The notes: generated from the sequence alone by a model not told the origin. 8,894 nt of DNA from an uncultured Collinsella sp. (GCA_900554255.1 USGN01000043.1:1-8894), one strand, 5' to 3'. Shown: positions 1-6,185, counted from the stretch's first letter. Numbers and translations: made by a program.

Positions 1-2
1 CC

Positions 3-47
3 CAGATAAAACCTGCCAAAATAAACCTGTCCCTTTTTGGCAGGTTT
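3..47 (-). repeat. Hairpin repeat type 1, copy a
   Basis: A perfect 13-bp inverted repeat (arms 9-21 and 35-47, AAACCTGCCAAAA and its complement) encloses a 13-base loop at 22-34. Read on the minus strand, the loop contains GGGACAGGTTT. Positions 3-46 recur in inverted orientation at 4864-4907 with 42 of 44 bases identical, which shows a dispersed element and not a chance hairpin. The loop piece AAACCTG (23-29) also repeats the start of the left arm (9-15), so alternative pairings are possible. It lies just upstream of the first gene. It is not a convincing terminator: the stem is AT-flanked and no T-run follows it. I infer a REP-like, non-autonomous element. Confidence 0.85.
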
Positions 48-67
48 CTAGAAAGGCTCTTTGGACT

Positions 68-2251
68 GTGAAGGATTCCGATCTCTCCACAACGGCTGCG
101 CGCGACGCTGCCCGCATCGTCTGGTTTAAGCGCTATCCCGCCAAGCAGACGCTCATCGCATTTTTGCTCGCGCTGTTGGCGACCACGGCGTTTTCCATCG
201 ATCCCGCCCCGGTGTCGAGCAACGCGGTCTTGGCGATTGACCCCAAAGCCTCGGGCATGCTGTACGTGTGCTACGAGGTGCTCCTCTCGTTTGCCGGCCA
301 TACCGACGCGGTCATGCTGCTTGCGCTTGCCTGCCTGCTTACGCTGCCGTTTCGCTACGTATTCTTTGGCCGCGGCGACGCTTGGCGTCCCTCGGTGATC
401 CTTCCGTCGCTGTTCTTTGCCGTCTGCATGGTGTTTGGCCGCAGCTACGACCTCACCGATTCGGCCGAGATCGTGCTCGGCGACAAGGCCCGCATTATCT
501 GTGCCTGGATAGGCGGTGCGGGCTGGATGCTCTTGGCGGTCGTTGCTTTCTACCTGGCTTTTGAGTGTCTAGATTGGTTGAGCTCTCGGCGCATTCCGTT
601 TTCCGAAGCGCACTTTGGCCGCGTATGGCGTGTGGCTCACGCCGTGCTCTCGGTCCATCCCTTTGCCGGGCCCTTCCTGGTGCTTATGGTCGCCTGGGCG
701 CCCACGCTCATCGCTTCGCTGCCCGGCCTTTTTATGGGAGATACGGGTGCGCAGATTCGCCAGTGGTTCAACTACCCCAACGGCACGAGTGACTACCTGC
801 GTCTGCTCAATCCCAATGTGTTGCTCAACGGACATCATCCCGTGGTGCACACGGCTATCATCGGTTCGTGCGTCCAACTGGGGCTTTCACTGTTCAACAG
901 CGCCAACGCAGGTCTTGTCATCTACACCTGCGCTCAGTTCGTCATTACGGCCGCCTGCATGGCCTATTCCATCTCGTCGTTGCGCAAGCTGGGCGTGAGC
1001 CTGCCGGTCCGCGGCGTGATCTTGCTGTTCTTTGTGTTTATGCCGATGTTCTCTAACTACGCGGCGTTGCTCACCAAAGACGTGCTCTTTGCCGACGCGT
1101 TCTTGGTGCTGCTGGTACAGACCGTCAAGCTCGTGGCATGTGGCTTGCCCCGTCGTGATGCCAATGTCGAGCGAACGGGCGAGAAAGCCCCCGTGCTCTT
1201 TGCGCGCCACGACTGGCTGCTGCTTGCTCTGGGCGCCATGGGCTCCACGTTTCTGCGTAACGGCGGCCTGGTGTTTCCCCTGGCGGCATGCGTAATCGCG
1301 GCGGCGCTTTGCGCATGGGACGTGCATGTGGCTCGTCGTGCAGCCAAGCAGGCTGGTGCTGCGCCTTCGGGCGCCACCCCGCGTTTCCGCTGGGTGGGAG
1401 TTCTTGTGGTGCTTGCGCTCTGCCTTGCCTCTAATATGTACTTCACCAAGGTCTTTATGCCGGCACACGACATCACGCCTGGTTCCAAGCGCGAAATCCT
1501 CTCGATTCCGTTCCAGCAGACGGCTCGTTTTGTCCAAAAGCACGACGGCCTCAACTCGGGCGTCAACCCCACGGTTAAGGAGGACGGCACCATCGTGGAG
1601 GCTCCTTGCGACGGCTTGGTGACCGACGAAGAGCGTGCCGTGATCGACCGTGTGCTCAAGTACGAGAATCTGGGCCGCCGTTACAACCCGGATAAGTCGG
1701 ACGCCGTCAAAAATTGCTTTAACGAGTACGCCTCGCAGGAGGACATCAAGGCTTATTTTGAGGTGTGGGCCCAGATGTTCAAAAAGGATCCCGAGTGCTA
1801 TATCTCGGCGCTCATCAATAACTACTACGGCTACTTTTATCCGAGCGCCCGCGATGCGTGGGTCTACAGCACGGCGCGCAGTGCCGAGATTATGGCGAAG
1901 CCCGATAACCTCAAGTACTTTGACTTCCATCCGGTCGATAGCAAGGTCGTGCGCTGGTGCGACCACCTGATCAACCTGTATCGCGTGGCAGTACAACGCA
2001 TCCCGTTTATCTCGCTCACCATGAGCTCGGCCACCTATGTGTGGATCATGATCGCCGTGGTGCTCTATCTGCTACGTCGTCATTCGTGGCGCGGGCTGGC
2101 CATTTGGGTGCCGCTGCTGGGCGTGCTCGCCGTGTGCCTGATCGGTCCCTGCAATGGCTCGACCTACATGCGCTACCTGTATCCGGTCATCGCCTGCATG
2201 CCCTTTGCCATCGGCGCCACCATCACCCGCAGCGACCTCCTCTGGTCCTAA
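68..2251 (+). CDS. DUF6020-like multi-pass membrane protein
   Basis: This encodes a 727-residue integral membrane protein. Hydrophobic segments lie at about 26-44, 64-96, 108-124, 143-167, 198-222, 260-305, 312-350, 383-417, 440-458, 652-669 and 676-718, and a large hydrophilic domain at about 465-640 probably faces outside. Motifs I associate with DUF6020 proteins are D225-T-G, GHHP (255-258), TKD (336-338), FLRNGG (395-400), IPFQQTAR (480-487) and MRYLYP (701-706). An acidic residue (D225) in a loop right after a helix recalls GT-C glycosyltransferases, so a role in envelope glycan assembly is possible but only inferred. The GTG start at 68 has a weak AGAAAGG site (50-56, 11-base gap). The frame stays open to base 2, so a start left of the window cannot be excluded. 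The stop is immediately followed by a hairpin repeat. Confidence 0.8.
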   Translation: MKDSDLSTTAARDAARIVWFKRYPAKQTLIAFLLALLATTAFSIDPAPVSSNAVLAIDPKASGMLYVCYEVLLSFAGHTDAVMLLALACLLTLPFRYVFFGRGDAWRPSVILPSLFFAVCMVFGRSYDLTDSAEIVLGDKARIICAWIGGAGWMLLAVVAFYLAFECLDWLSSRRIPFSEAHFGRVWRVAHAVLSVHPFAGPFLVLMVAWAPTLIASLPGLFMGDTGAQIRQWFNYPNGTSDYLRLLNPNVLLNGHHPVVHTAIIGSCVQLGLSLFNSANAGLVIYTCAQFVITAACMAYSISSLRKLGVSLPVRGVILLFFVFMPMFSNYAALLTKDVLFADAFLVLLVQTVKLVACGLPRRDANVERTGEKAPVLFARHDWLLLALGAMGSTFLRNGGLVFPLAACVIAAALCAWDVHVARRAAKQAGAAPSGATPRFRWVGVLVVLALCLASNMYFTKVFMPAHDITPGSKREILSIPFQQTARFVQKHDGLNSGVNPTVKEDGTIVEAPCDGLVTDEERAVIDRVLKYENLGRRYNPDKSDAVKNCFNEYASQEDIKAYFEVWAQMFKKDPECYISALINNYYGYFYPSARDAWVYSTARSAEIMAKPDNLKYFDFHPVDSKVVRWCDHLINLYRVAVQRIPFISLTMSSATYVWIMIAVVLYLLRRHSWRGLAIWVPLLGVLAVCLIGPCNGSTYMRYLYPVIACMPFAIGATITRSDLLWS

Positions 2252-2286
2252 TTTGGTGCATTGGGGTCAGGTTGCTTTGCACCAAA
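2252..2286 (+). repeat. Hairpin repeat type 2
   Basis: A perfect 9-bp inverted repeat (TTTGGTGCA at 2252-2260, TGCACCAAA at 2278-2286) has a 17-base loop containing GGGGTCAGGTT. It begins on the base after the TAA stop of the preceding gene (2249-2251). The stem is unrelated to the type 1 hairpin, but the loop core GGGTCAGG is nearly the same as the GGGACAGG of type 1. There is no T-run after it (AGGGTGGC follows), so it is a poor intrinsic terminator. I infer a REP-like element. Confidence 0.7.
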
Positions 2287-2319
2287 GGGTGGCATCATCA
2301 CGACGCCTTCATTTTGGGG

Positions 2320-2348
2320 TTTATCTCGCAGGCCAGTAGGTATATCAT
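2320..2348 (+). promoter_or_regulatory. Possible yebC promoter
   Basis: TATCAT at 2343-2348 matches five of six bases of the sigma-70 -10 consensus. A weak TTTATC (2320-2325) lies 17 bases upstream. This would start transcription near 2355 and give a leader of about 60 bases before yebC. TATATT at 2362-2367 is an alternative -10 box without a recognisable -35. This 165-base gap otherwise holds only the type 2 hairpin. Confidence 0.3.
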
Positions 2349-2416
2349 AACGACGTTTGTTTATATTGCCCGAGCATCTGCGCTGGGCTTTAGGTCGAAA
2401 CCGATAGGAGACACGT

Positions 2417-3223
2417 ATGTCCGGACACTCTAAGTGGGCCACAACCAAGCATCGTAAGGGCGCGCAGGACGCCAAGCGTTCCGCCCTCTTCTCCAAGCTG
2501 AGCCGCAACATCACCGTTGCTGCCCGTCTCGGCGGTGACCCGCTGCCCGAGAACAACGCCAGCCTCGCCGCTGCCGTTGCCAAGGCCAAGGCTCAGTCCA
2601 TGCCCAAGGACAAGATCAAGTCCGCTATCGACAAGGCCTTCGGTTCGGGTGCTGACGCCGCCGTCTACGAGAACATCGTGTACGAGGGCTACGGTCCTGC
2701 CGGTGTCGCCGTCTACGTCGACTGCCTGACCGACAACCGCAACCGCACCGCCGCTGATGTCCGTTCCGCCTTCTCCCACGCTGGTGGCAACTTGGGCACC
2801 TCCGGCTCCGTCGCCTTCCAGTTTGAGCGCAAGGGCCAGATCGTCGTCGCCAAGGAGATCCTGGACGAGAACGCCAAGAAGGAGACCATGATCGCCAACG
2901 GTGCTGCCGGTGACGAGGATGAGTTCATGATGGCCATCGCCGAGGCCGGTGGCGAGGACTACGAGGACGCCGGCGAGGAGTGGATTGTCTGGACCGCTGC
3001 TAACGACGTCATGGCTGTCTCCAAGGTGCTCGAGGAGCAGGGCGTCCAGGTCAAGGGTTCCGAGACCACCATGGTCCCGACTACCCCGACCGAGGTCTCC
3101 GGCGCCGACGCCAAGAAGGTCCAGCGCCTTATCGACCGTCTCGAGGAGCTCGACGACGTCCAGGACGTCTACAGCACCATGGACATGACCGACGAGGTCA
3201 TCGCTGCCCTCGAGGAGGAGTAG
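2417..3223 (+). CDS. yebC: YebC/PmpR-family regulator (TACO1-like)
   Basis: YebC/TACO1 proteins are cytosolic. They have been described as DNA-binding regulators (PmpR) and, more recently, as helpers of ribosomes on proline-rich stretches. The family signature is clear: SGHSKW at 2-7, KHRK at 11-14, DAKRSALFSKLSR at 18-30, VYEGYGPAGVAV at 88-99, TDNRNRTAADVR at 105-116, and FERKGQIVV at 136-144. The ATG at 2417 has an AGGAG site at 2406-2410. At 268 residues it is longer than the usual 240-250. The excess is an extra stretch at about 151-168, between the conserved KEILDE and the acidic EDEFMMAIAEAGGEDYED block. Codon use is strongly biased to GCC, AAG, GAC and CTC, more than in its neighbours, suggesting high expression. 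ruvC, a common neighbour elsewhere, is not adjacent. A strong terminator follows. Confidence 0.95.
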   Translation: MSGHSKWATTKHRKGAQDAKRSALFSKLSRNITVAARLGGDPLPENNASLAAAVAKAKAQSMPKDKIKSAIDKAFGSGADAAVYENIVYEGYGPAGVAVYVDCLTDNRNRTAADVRSAFSHAGGNLGTSGSVAFQFERKGQIVVAKEILDENAKKETMIANGAAGDEDEFMMAIAEAGGEDYEDAGEEWIVWTAANDVMAVSKVLEEQGVQVKGSETTMVPTTPTEVSGADAKKVQRLIDRLEELDDVQDVYSTMDMTDEVIAALEEE

Positions 3224-3227
3224 CGCC

Positions 3228-3247
3228 TGCACGGGTTAAGCCGTGCA
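3228..3247 (+). other. Short perfect hairpin after yebC
   Basis: TGCACGG (3228-3234) and CCGTGCA (3241-3247) form a perfect 7-bp stem with a GTTAAG loop, starting four bases after the yebC stop. No T-run follows, so it is not itself a terminator. It could protect the 3' end of the yebC transcript or assist the true terminator 46 bases further on. Confidence 0.5.
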
Positions 3248-3292
3248 TATCTGGGCATAATGAAGCGAGCATGCAAGCCTCGTGGAATAGAT

Positions 3293-3335
3293 GAGCCGGA
3301 TCCGCGTGCGTAGAGCACCGGACCCGGCTCTTTTA
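3293..3335 (+). terminator. Rho-independent terminator of yebC
   Basis: GAGCCGG (3293-3299) pairs with CCGGCTC (3324-3330). After one A/C mismatch, TCCG (3301-3304) pairs with CGGA (3319-3322), and GTGC (3306-3309) with GCAC (3315-3318) closes a GTAGA loop. TTTT follows at 3331-3334. The stem is long and GC-rich, and its tail runs straight into TATAAT, a candidate -10 box for the next operon. Confidence 0.88.
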
Positions 3336-3339
3336 TAAT
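3334..3339 (+). promoter_or_regulatory. Candidate -10 box of the asp23 operon
   Basis: A perfect TATAAT starts on the last T of the yebC terminator tail, 50 bases before the amaP start codon. It would give a leader of about 40 bases. The matching -35 position falls inside the terminator stem (about 3311-3317) and shows no TTGACA-like sequence, so the call rests on the -10 box and its position alone. Confidence 0.4.
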
Positions 3340-3389
3340 GATGCGAACCGTTTTGCATTTCGAGAGCCGAGATTTGAAGGGAGCGCTAC

Positions 3390-3935
3390 GTGCGCGTACT
3401 CAAACGAGCCCTAGCGATTGTGTATCTTGCCACCGCCATCGTGGCGCTGGGTACGCTTGTCTGCCAGTTTTGGGGGCCGTATACGTATCGCTTTATGCTG
3501 CTGATGCGCGACCCCATGCCGCGCATTGTCGTGACGGCATGCGGCGGAGTTGTGGCGATCGGCGTGCTGGTAAGCTTCTTCCGCCTGATGTTTGCCCGTC
3601 GCGAGCCGTCCTGTGTGCATCCGGCGGGGGAGCGCAATATCGAGGTTACCCTTGCGGCGCTTTCTTCGTGTGCCAGGGCTGCTGCCGAGCGCGACGACCG
3701 CGTGATGGTCGAGCATGTCGAGGCCCGCGTCCAAGGCCCCGACGATTCGCGCGTCCGATTTAAGGTCGAGGCTATCGCGCTTGACGATAAGGACGTGGCA
3801 TCTCTGGCTACTGCGATGCAGCAGCGCATCGAAGAAGCTTGCGACACCATGCTCGGCACGCCGGGTACGACCACGCGCGTCCGTTTTTTGCCGTCCAAGA
3901 CTACCGTCCAGACCGTGGAGGTTTCCGGTGAGTGA
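3390..3935 (+). CDS. amaP: AmaP-like alkaline shock membrane anchor
   Basis: This 181-residue protein has two membrane helices near the N-terminus (about 8-28 and 46-68). They are followed by a soluble domain of roughly 110 residues with the alternating hydrophobic pattern of the Asp23-like fold (NIEVTLAAL at 83-91, VMVEHVEARV at 105-114, RVRFKVEAIAL at 121-131). That is the layout of AmaP, which in Staphylococcus aureus anchors Asp23 to the cytoplasmic membrane. The gene order here, with DUF2273 and asp23 next, matches the staphylococcal arrangement and is the strongest support. It starts with GTG at 3390 behind a good AAGGGAG site (3377-3383, six-base gap). Its 3' end carries the ribosome site of the next gene and overlaps it by eight bases, so translation is probably coupled. 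The soluble domain is divergent, so the identification is strong by context and moderate by sequence. Confidence 0.78.
   Translation: MRVLKRALAIVYLATAIVALGTLVCQFWGPYTYRFMLLMRDPMPRIVVTACGGVVAIGVLVSFFRLMFARREPSCVHPAGERNIEVTLAALSSCARAAAERDDRVMVEHVEARVQGPDDSRVRFKVEAIALDDKDVASLATAMQQRIEEACDTMLGTPGTTTRVRFLPSKTTVQTVEVSGE
3917..3921 (+). promoter_or_regulatory. RBS deciding the DUF2273 start
   Basis: GGAGG lies inside the end of amaP, six bases before a GTG at 3928. It supports a short DUF2273 product starting at 3928 in preference to a longer in-frame reading from 3715, which would run across most of the AmaP soluble domain in another frame. Confidence 0.8.
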
Positions 3936-4305
3936 TACCAATCAAGACAAGATCGCCCGCACGCCGCGCCTGAAGATCGACCAGAACGCTACGCCGGCAG
4001 GCGAGTCCGCCGACACCAAGCCCGAGGCCGGCGAGCAGCACGACAGCGCCGCCAATGACTTTGACGAGGCCATGGGTCTCATCAAAGGTACGGGCGCTGC
4101 TATCTGGAGCTACGCCGTGCGCCACCCCAATACTACGCTCGGCGCCTTGGCAGGCTTTATCCTCGCCGTGCTGGTACTTACGTTGGGTCTGTGGGACACG
4201 CTCGTCATCGCATTCTTTGTGCTGATCGGCGCCGTGATCGGCCAGATTCGCGACGGCGAGAACGGTATCGTCAACTTCTTCGGCCGTCTGTTTAGCGGCC
4301 GCTAA
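3928..4305 (+). CDS. DUF2273 small membrane protein
   Basis: Reading from GTG at 3928 gives 125 residues. Residues 1-57 are hydrophilic and probably disordered, rich in D, E, A, T and P. Two tightly spaced membrane helices follow (about 70-88 and 90-107), joined by the short turn GLWDT (87-91). The ending GAVIGQIRDGENG (101-113) is the DUF2273 hallmark: a glycine-rich helix followed by a conserved DG. Stand-alone DUF2273 proteins are usually only about 60-80 residues, so the N-terminal tail is an addition. The function is unknown. The gene constantly accompanies asp23 and amaP in Firmicutes and Actinobacteria, so it is presumably a partner in the Asp23 membrane complex. It overlaps amaP by eight bases and is followed after 44 bases by asp23, so all three are most likely one transcript. 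Confidence 0.85.
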   Translation: MSDTNQDKIARTPRLKIDQNATPAGESADTKPEAGEQHDSAANDFDEAMGLIKGTGAAIWSYAVRHPNTTLGALAGFILAVLVLTLGLWDTLVIAFFVLIGAVIGQIRDGENGIVNFFGRLFSGR

Positions 4306-4349
4306 TATGAATTCGACTGTCGCATCTGCGGCAGGCATAAGGAGGAACC

Positions 4350-4865
4350 ATGGCTTTTAATACGAAGGTCGATGTAGCCGATACCGAGCTCGAGGAGAAC
4401 GAAGCGGTCGTCGCCGAAGCCGAGGATGTGACGCTCGAGGACGAAGCTCTTGTCGAGGCCGAGTCCGATGAGGATGAGGACGACGAGGAGGCGGACGAGT
4501 CCGAGGACTCGCTGACCTATTCCAACGGTGTGATCGAGAAGATCGTTGCCATGGCCACTCGCGAGGTTCCGCACGTTCTGGGCATGAAGGGTAATCTCAT
4601 GCATTTTGTGCAGGAGCAGTTTGGTGCCGAGAATCTGACCAAGGGCGTGACGGTCGAGGTCACCGACGATAATCGCGTGGTCGTCAACATCTCCGTCATT
4701 ATCGAGTACGGCGCCTATGCGCCCGCGATATTCGACGATGTCAAGGCGCGCGTCACTGAGCGCCTTGCCGCGATGACCGGCCTTGAGGTGGCGGGCGTCA
4801 ACCTGCGCATCGAGGACGTCATCACCCCCGAGGAGTACGAGCACCGCACCAGCCAGCACGAATAA
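4350..4865 (+). CDS. asp23: Asp23/Gls24 family envelope stress protein
   Basis: This 171-residue protein has the Asp23 domain at about 55-160: LTYSNGVIEKIVAMAT (55-70), GVTVEVTDDNRVVVNISVII (99-118), the tyrosine-containing EYGA (119-122), VKARVTERLAAMTGLEVAGV (131-150) and NLRIEDV (151-157). Asp23 is an abundant cytoplasmic protein that lies against the membrane through AmaP. Its loss induces cell-wall stress genes in Staphylococcus. The odd part is the N-terminus: residues 11-54 carry 25 acidic residues and no Lys, Arg or His, including a near-unbroken acidic run at 40-50. It replaces the short N-terminus usual in the family and may repel or bind partners. The ATG has a near-perfect AAGGAGG site (4339-4345, four-base gap), predicting strong translation. 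The stop codon overlaps the type 1 hairpin repeat, and a terminator follows. Confidence 0.9.
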   Translation: MAFNTKVDVADTELEENEAVVAEAEDVTLEDEALVEAESDEDEDDEEADESEDSLTYSNGVIEKIVAMATREVPHVLGMKGNLMHFVQEQFGAENLTKGVTVEVTDDNRVVVNISVIIEYGAYAPAIFDDVKARVTERLAAMTGLEVAGVNLRIEDVITPEEYEHRTSQHE

Positions 4866-4907
4866 CCTTCCAAAAAGGGACAGGTTTGTTTTGGCAGGTT
4901 TTATCTG
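4864..4907 (+). repeat. Hairpin repeat type 1, copy b
   Basis: This is an inverted copy of bases 3-46, with 42 of 44 identical. Its arms AACCTTCCAAAA (4864-4875) and TTTTGGCAGGTT (4889-4900) pair in 11 of 12 positions. The single mismatch is the T at 4869, where copy a has the pairing G. The loop holds GGGACAGGTTT. Its first two bases are the last two of the asp23 TAA stop, so homology begins inside the codon. One substitution falls in the loop (G at 4888 against A). Confidence 0.85.
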
Positions 4908-4918
4908 CGAAAACGTTA

Positions 4919-4960
4919 AACGGCCGACCGTGCAAGCAAAAGCGTGGCCGGCCGTTATTT
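4919..4960 (+). terminator. Rho-independent terminator of the asp23 operon
   Basis: AACGGCCG (4919-4926) pairs with CGGCCGTT (4949-4956). After one A/C mismatch, CCGTGC (4928-4933) pairs with GCGTGG (4942-4947), including two G-T pairs, around the loop AAGCAAAA. The stem's final TT and the ATTT after it form a short T-rich tail. It lies 53 bases after the asp23 stop and separates the operon from the yitT-like gene. Confidence 0.82.
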
Positions 4961-5002
4961 GTATGCCCCCCGATGTAGGCATACCGCTCGTCTAACTAGG
5001 GG

Positions 5003-5030
5003 TTGCAATCGTCGCGTTCCGCGTTACCCT
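5003..5030 (+). promoter_or_regulatory. Possible promoter of the YitT-family gene
   Basis: TTGCAA (5003-5008) and TACCCT (5025-5030) are spaced 16 bases apart. They would start transcription near 5037 and give a leader of about 36 bases. The -35 box is good (five of six) and the -10 box is weak (three of six). The position downstream of a terminator fits a new transcription unit. Confidence 0.4.
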
Positions 5031-5073
5031 AATGGGCGCATTGTTTCCAAATTGTTAACGAGGGGTTGCCGTA

Positions 5074-6096
5074 ATGGCTGACGAGCACGAAACAGAAAGC
5101 AAGGCATGGGCAATTGAGGCCGCCGCGGCAGAGGCGGCATCGCGTGCTGCCGAGGAGATGCATCGTCCTCCCGTGGTGCCGATGGAGCGCGTGGTTGATC
5201 GCACCGATATCGAGCGCGGCGAGCGTGCCGGTCAAAAGCGCAGCCAGGAGCCGGGCTTCCCGCGCTTTTTTGCCGAGCTCAATCTGGGCCTGATTCTTAC
5301 GGCCTTTGCCATCGTTGCGTTTAAAACCCCTAATCACTTTGCTTTTGGCGGCACCTCGGGCGTGTCGGTCATTCTGTCCACGCTGTTCCCGACCCTGCCC
5401 GTCGGCGTCTTTATGTGGATTATCAACGCGGTTCTCGTCGTTTTGGGCTTTATCTTTTTGGAGCGCAAGGCAATCCTGTGGAGCGTCTTCGCCTCGTTTG
5501 CGCTGTCCGCCTATGTTTCGCTGTTTGAGCTTTTTATTCCGACCGATGTCTCTCTGACGGGTGATATGTGGCTCGACCTGTGCTTTGCCGTCATCTTGCC
5601 GGCGCTTGGCAGCGCTATTGTCTTTGACATCGGCGCCTCGACGGGTGGCACGGACATTCTTGCCATGATCCTCAAGCGCCGTACGACGCTCGAGATTGGC
5701 CGTGCCCTGCTGCTGGTCGATATCGGCATCGTGACCATCGCGGCCTTTTTGTATGGCCCGCGTGTCGGTCTGTATTGCGTGCTCGGCCTGTTTGCCAAGA
5801 CGCTTGTGGTCGACAAAGCCATTGAGAGCATTCACCTGCGCAAAGTCTGCACGGTCATTTGTTCCGAGCCCCTTAAGGTCGAGGAGTTTATCGTCAAGCA
5901 TCTCAACCGCACGGCGACCATCAGCCGCGGCTACGGTGCCTTCTCGGGCAAGTGCGTGACGGTGATTATGAGCGTGCTGAGCCGTCGCGAGGCCGTGCAG
6001 CTGCGCCGTTATGCGCGCGAGGTCGATCCGGGTGCCTTTATCACGATCGTCGACAGCTCCGAGATCGTCGGCAAGGGCTTCCGCGGAACGAACTAG
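5074..6096 (+). CDS. YitT family membrane protein with DUF2179 domain
   Basis: This 340-residue protein has a membrane region with helices at about 68-84, 92-104, 109-128, 132-153, 166-184 and 212-227, followed by a C-terminal soluble DUF2179 domain (about 255-338). Family signatures are FGGTSGVSVIL at 91-101 and GASTGGTDILAMIL at 187-200. The DUF2179 domain shows VCTVICSE (258-265), RTATISRGYGAFSG (279-292) and FITIVDSSEIVGKGF (322-336). YitT proteins are widespread in Firmicutes. Their transport substrate or signalling role is not established. Usual length is about 280-290. The extra 60 residues at the N-terminus are charged, first Ala/Glu-rich (17-28) and then Arg-rich (38-63), and should be cytosolic. 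The ATG at 5074 has an AGGGG site (5061-5065). M37 is a possible internal start but lacks a comparable site. No terminator is evident after it. Confidence 0.9.
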   Translation: MADEHETESKAWAIEAAAAEAASRAAEEMHRPPVVPMERVVDRTDIERGERAGQKRSQEPGFPRFFAELNLGLILTAFAIVAFKTPNHFAFGGTSGVSVILSTLFPTLPVGVFMWIINAVLVVLGFIFLERKAILWSVFASFALSAYVSLFELFIPTDVSLTGDMWLDLCFAVILPALGSAIVFDIGASTGGTDILAMILKRRTTLEIGRALLLVDIGIVTIAAFLYGPRVGLYCVLGLFAKTLVVDKAIESIHLRKVCTVICSEPLKVEEFIVKHLNRTATISRGYGAFSGKCVTVIMSVLSRREAVQLRRYAREVDPGAFITIVDSSEIVGKGFRGTN

Positions 6097-6154
6097 CACA
6101 GACGTATTTAACGAACCGCCTGCTGGCGCCGTGTATCTTGCAAATCGGTCATCT

Positions 6155-6185
6155 TTGAGTATTTGATCCCACATTGGGCGATAAT
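6155..6185 (+). promoter_or_regulatory. Possible promoter of the zinc-ribbon gene
   Basis: GATAAT (6180-6185) matches five of six -10 bases. A TTGAGT (6155-6160) sits upstream with a long 19-base spacer. An alternative pair is TTGCAA (6138-6143) with TATTTG (6160-6165). Either would serve the gene at 6246. Read-through from the YitT-family gene is also possible because no terminator separates them. Confidence 0.3.

Noticed and set aside
887..1996. A 369-codon open frame on the minus strand
   Set aside because: It is antisense to the DUF6020-like gene. The product is rich in His, Arg and Gln with no family motif, as expected from the strong third-position GC bias of the plus-strand gene.
2314..2332. 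Resemblance of GGGTTTATCTCGCAGG to the end of the type 1 hairpin
   Set aside because: Only a short stretch (GGTTTATCT with one gap) agrees and no inverted repeat accompanies it.
2390..3232. A 280-codon open frame on the minus strand across yebC
   Set aside because: It mirrors the yebC codons and gives a low-complexity Leu/Gly/Val/Asp product. yebC itself is unmistakable.
3248..3292. Possible small RNA between yebC and its terminator
   Set aside because: There is no clear promoter, and only a weak CGAG/CTCG pairing besides the two hairpins already listed. It is more simply the yebC 3' untranslated region.
3..4907. The two type 1 hairpins as terminal inverted repeats of one mobile unit
   Set aside because: The genes between are housekeeping or envelope genes, no transposase or integrase is present, and each copy is itself palindromic, so independent insertion is the simpler explanation.
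4998..5069. Direct repeat AGGGGTTGC (4998-5006, 5061-5069) as an operator
   Set aside because: Nine bases at this composition can recur by chance. The second copy doubles as the ribosome site, and neither is palindromic.
5029..6174. A 381-codon open frame on the minus strand
   Set aside because: It is the antisense shadow of the YitT-family gene and has no recognisable domain or membrane segment.
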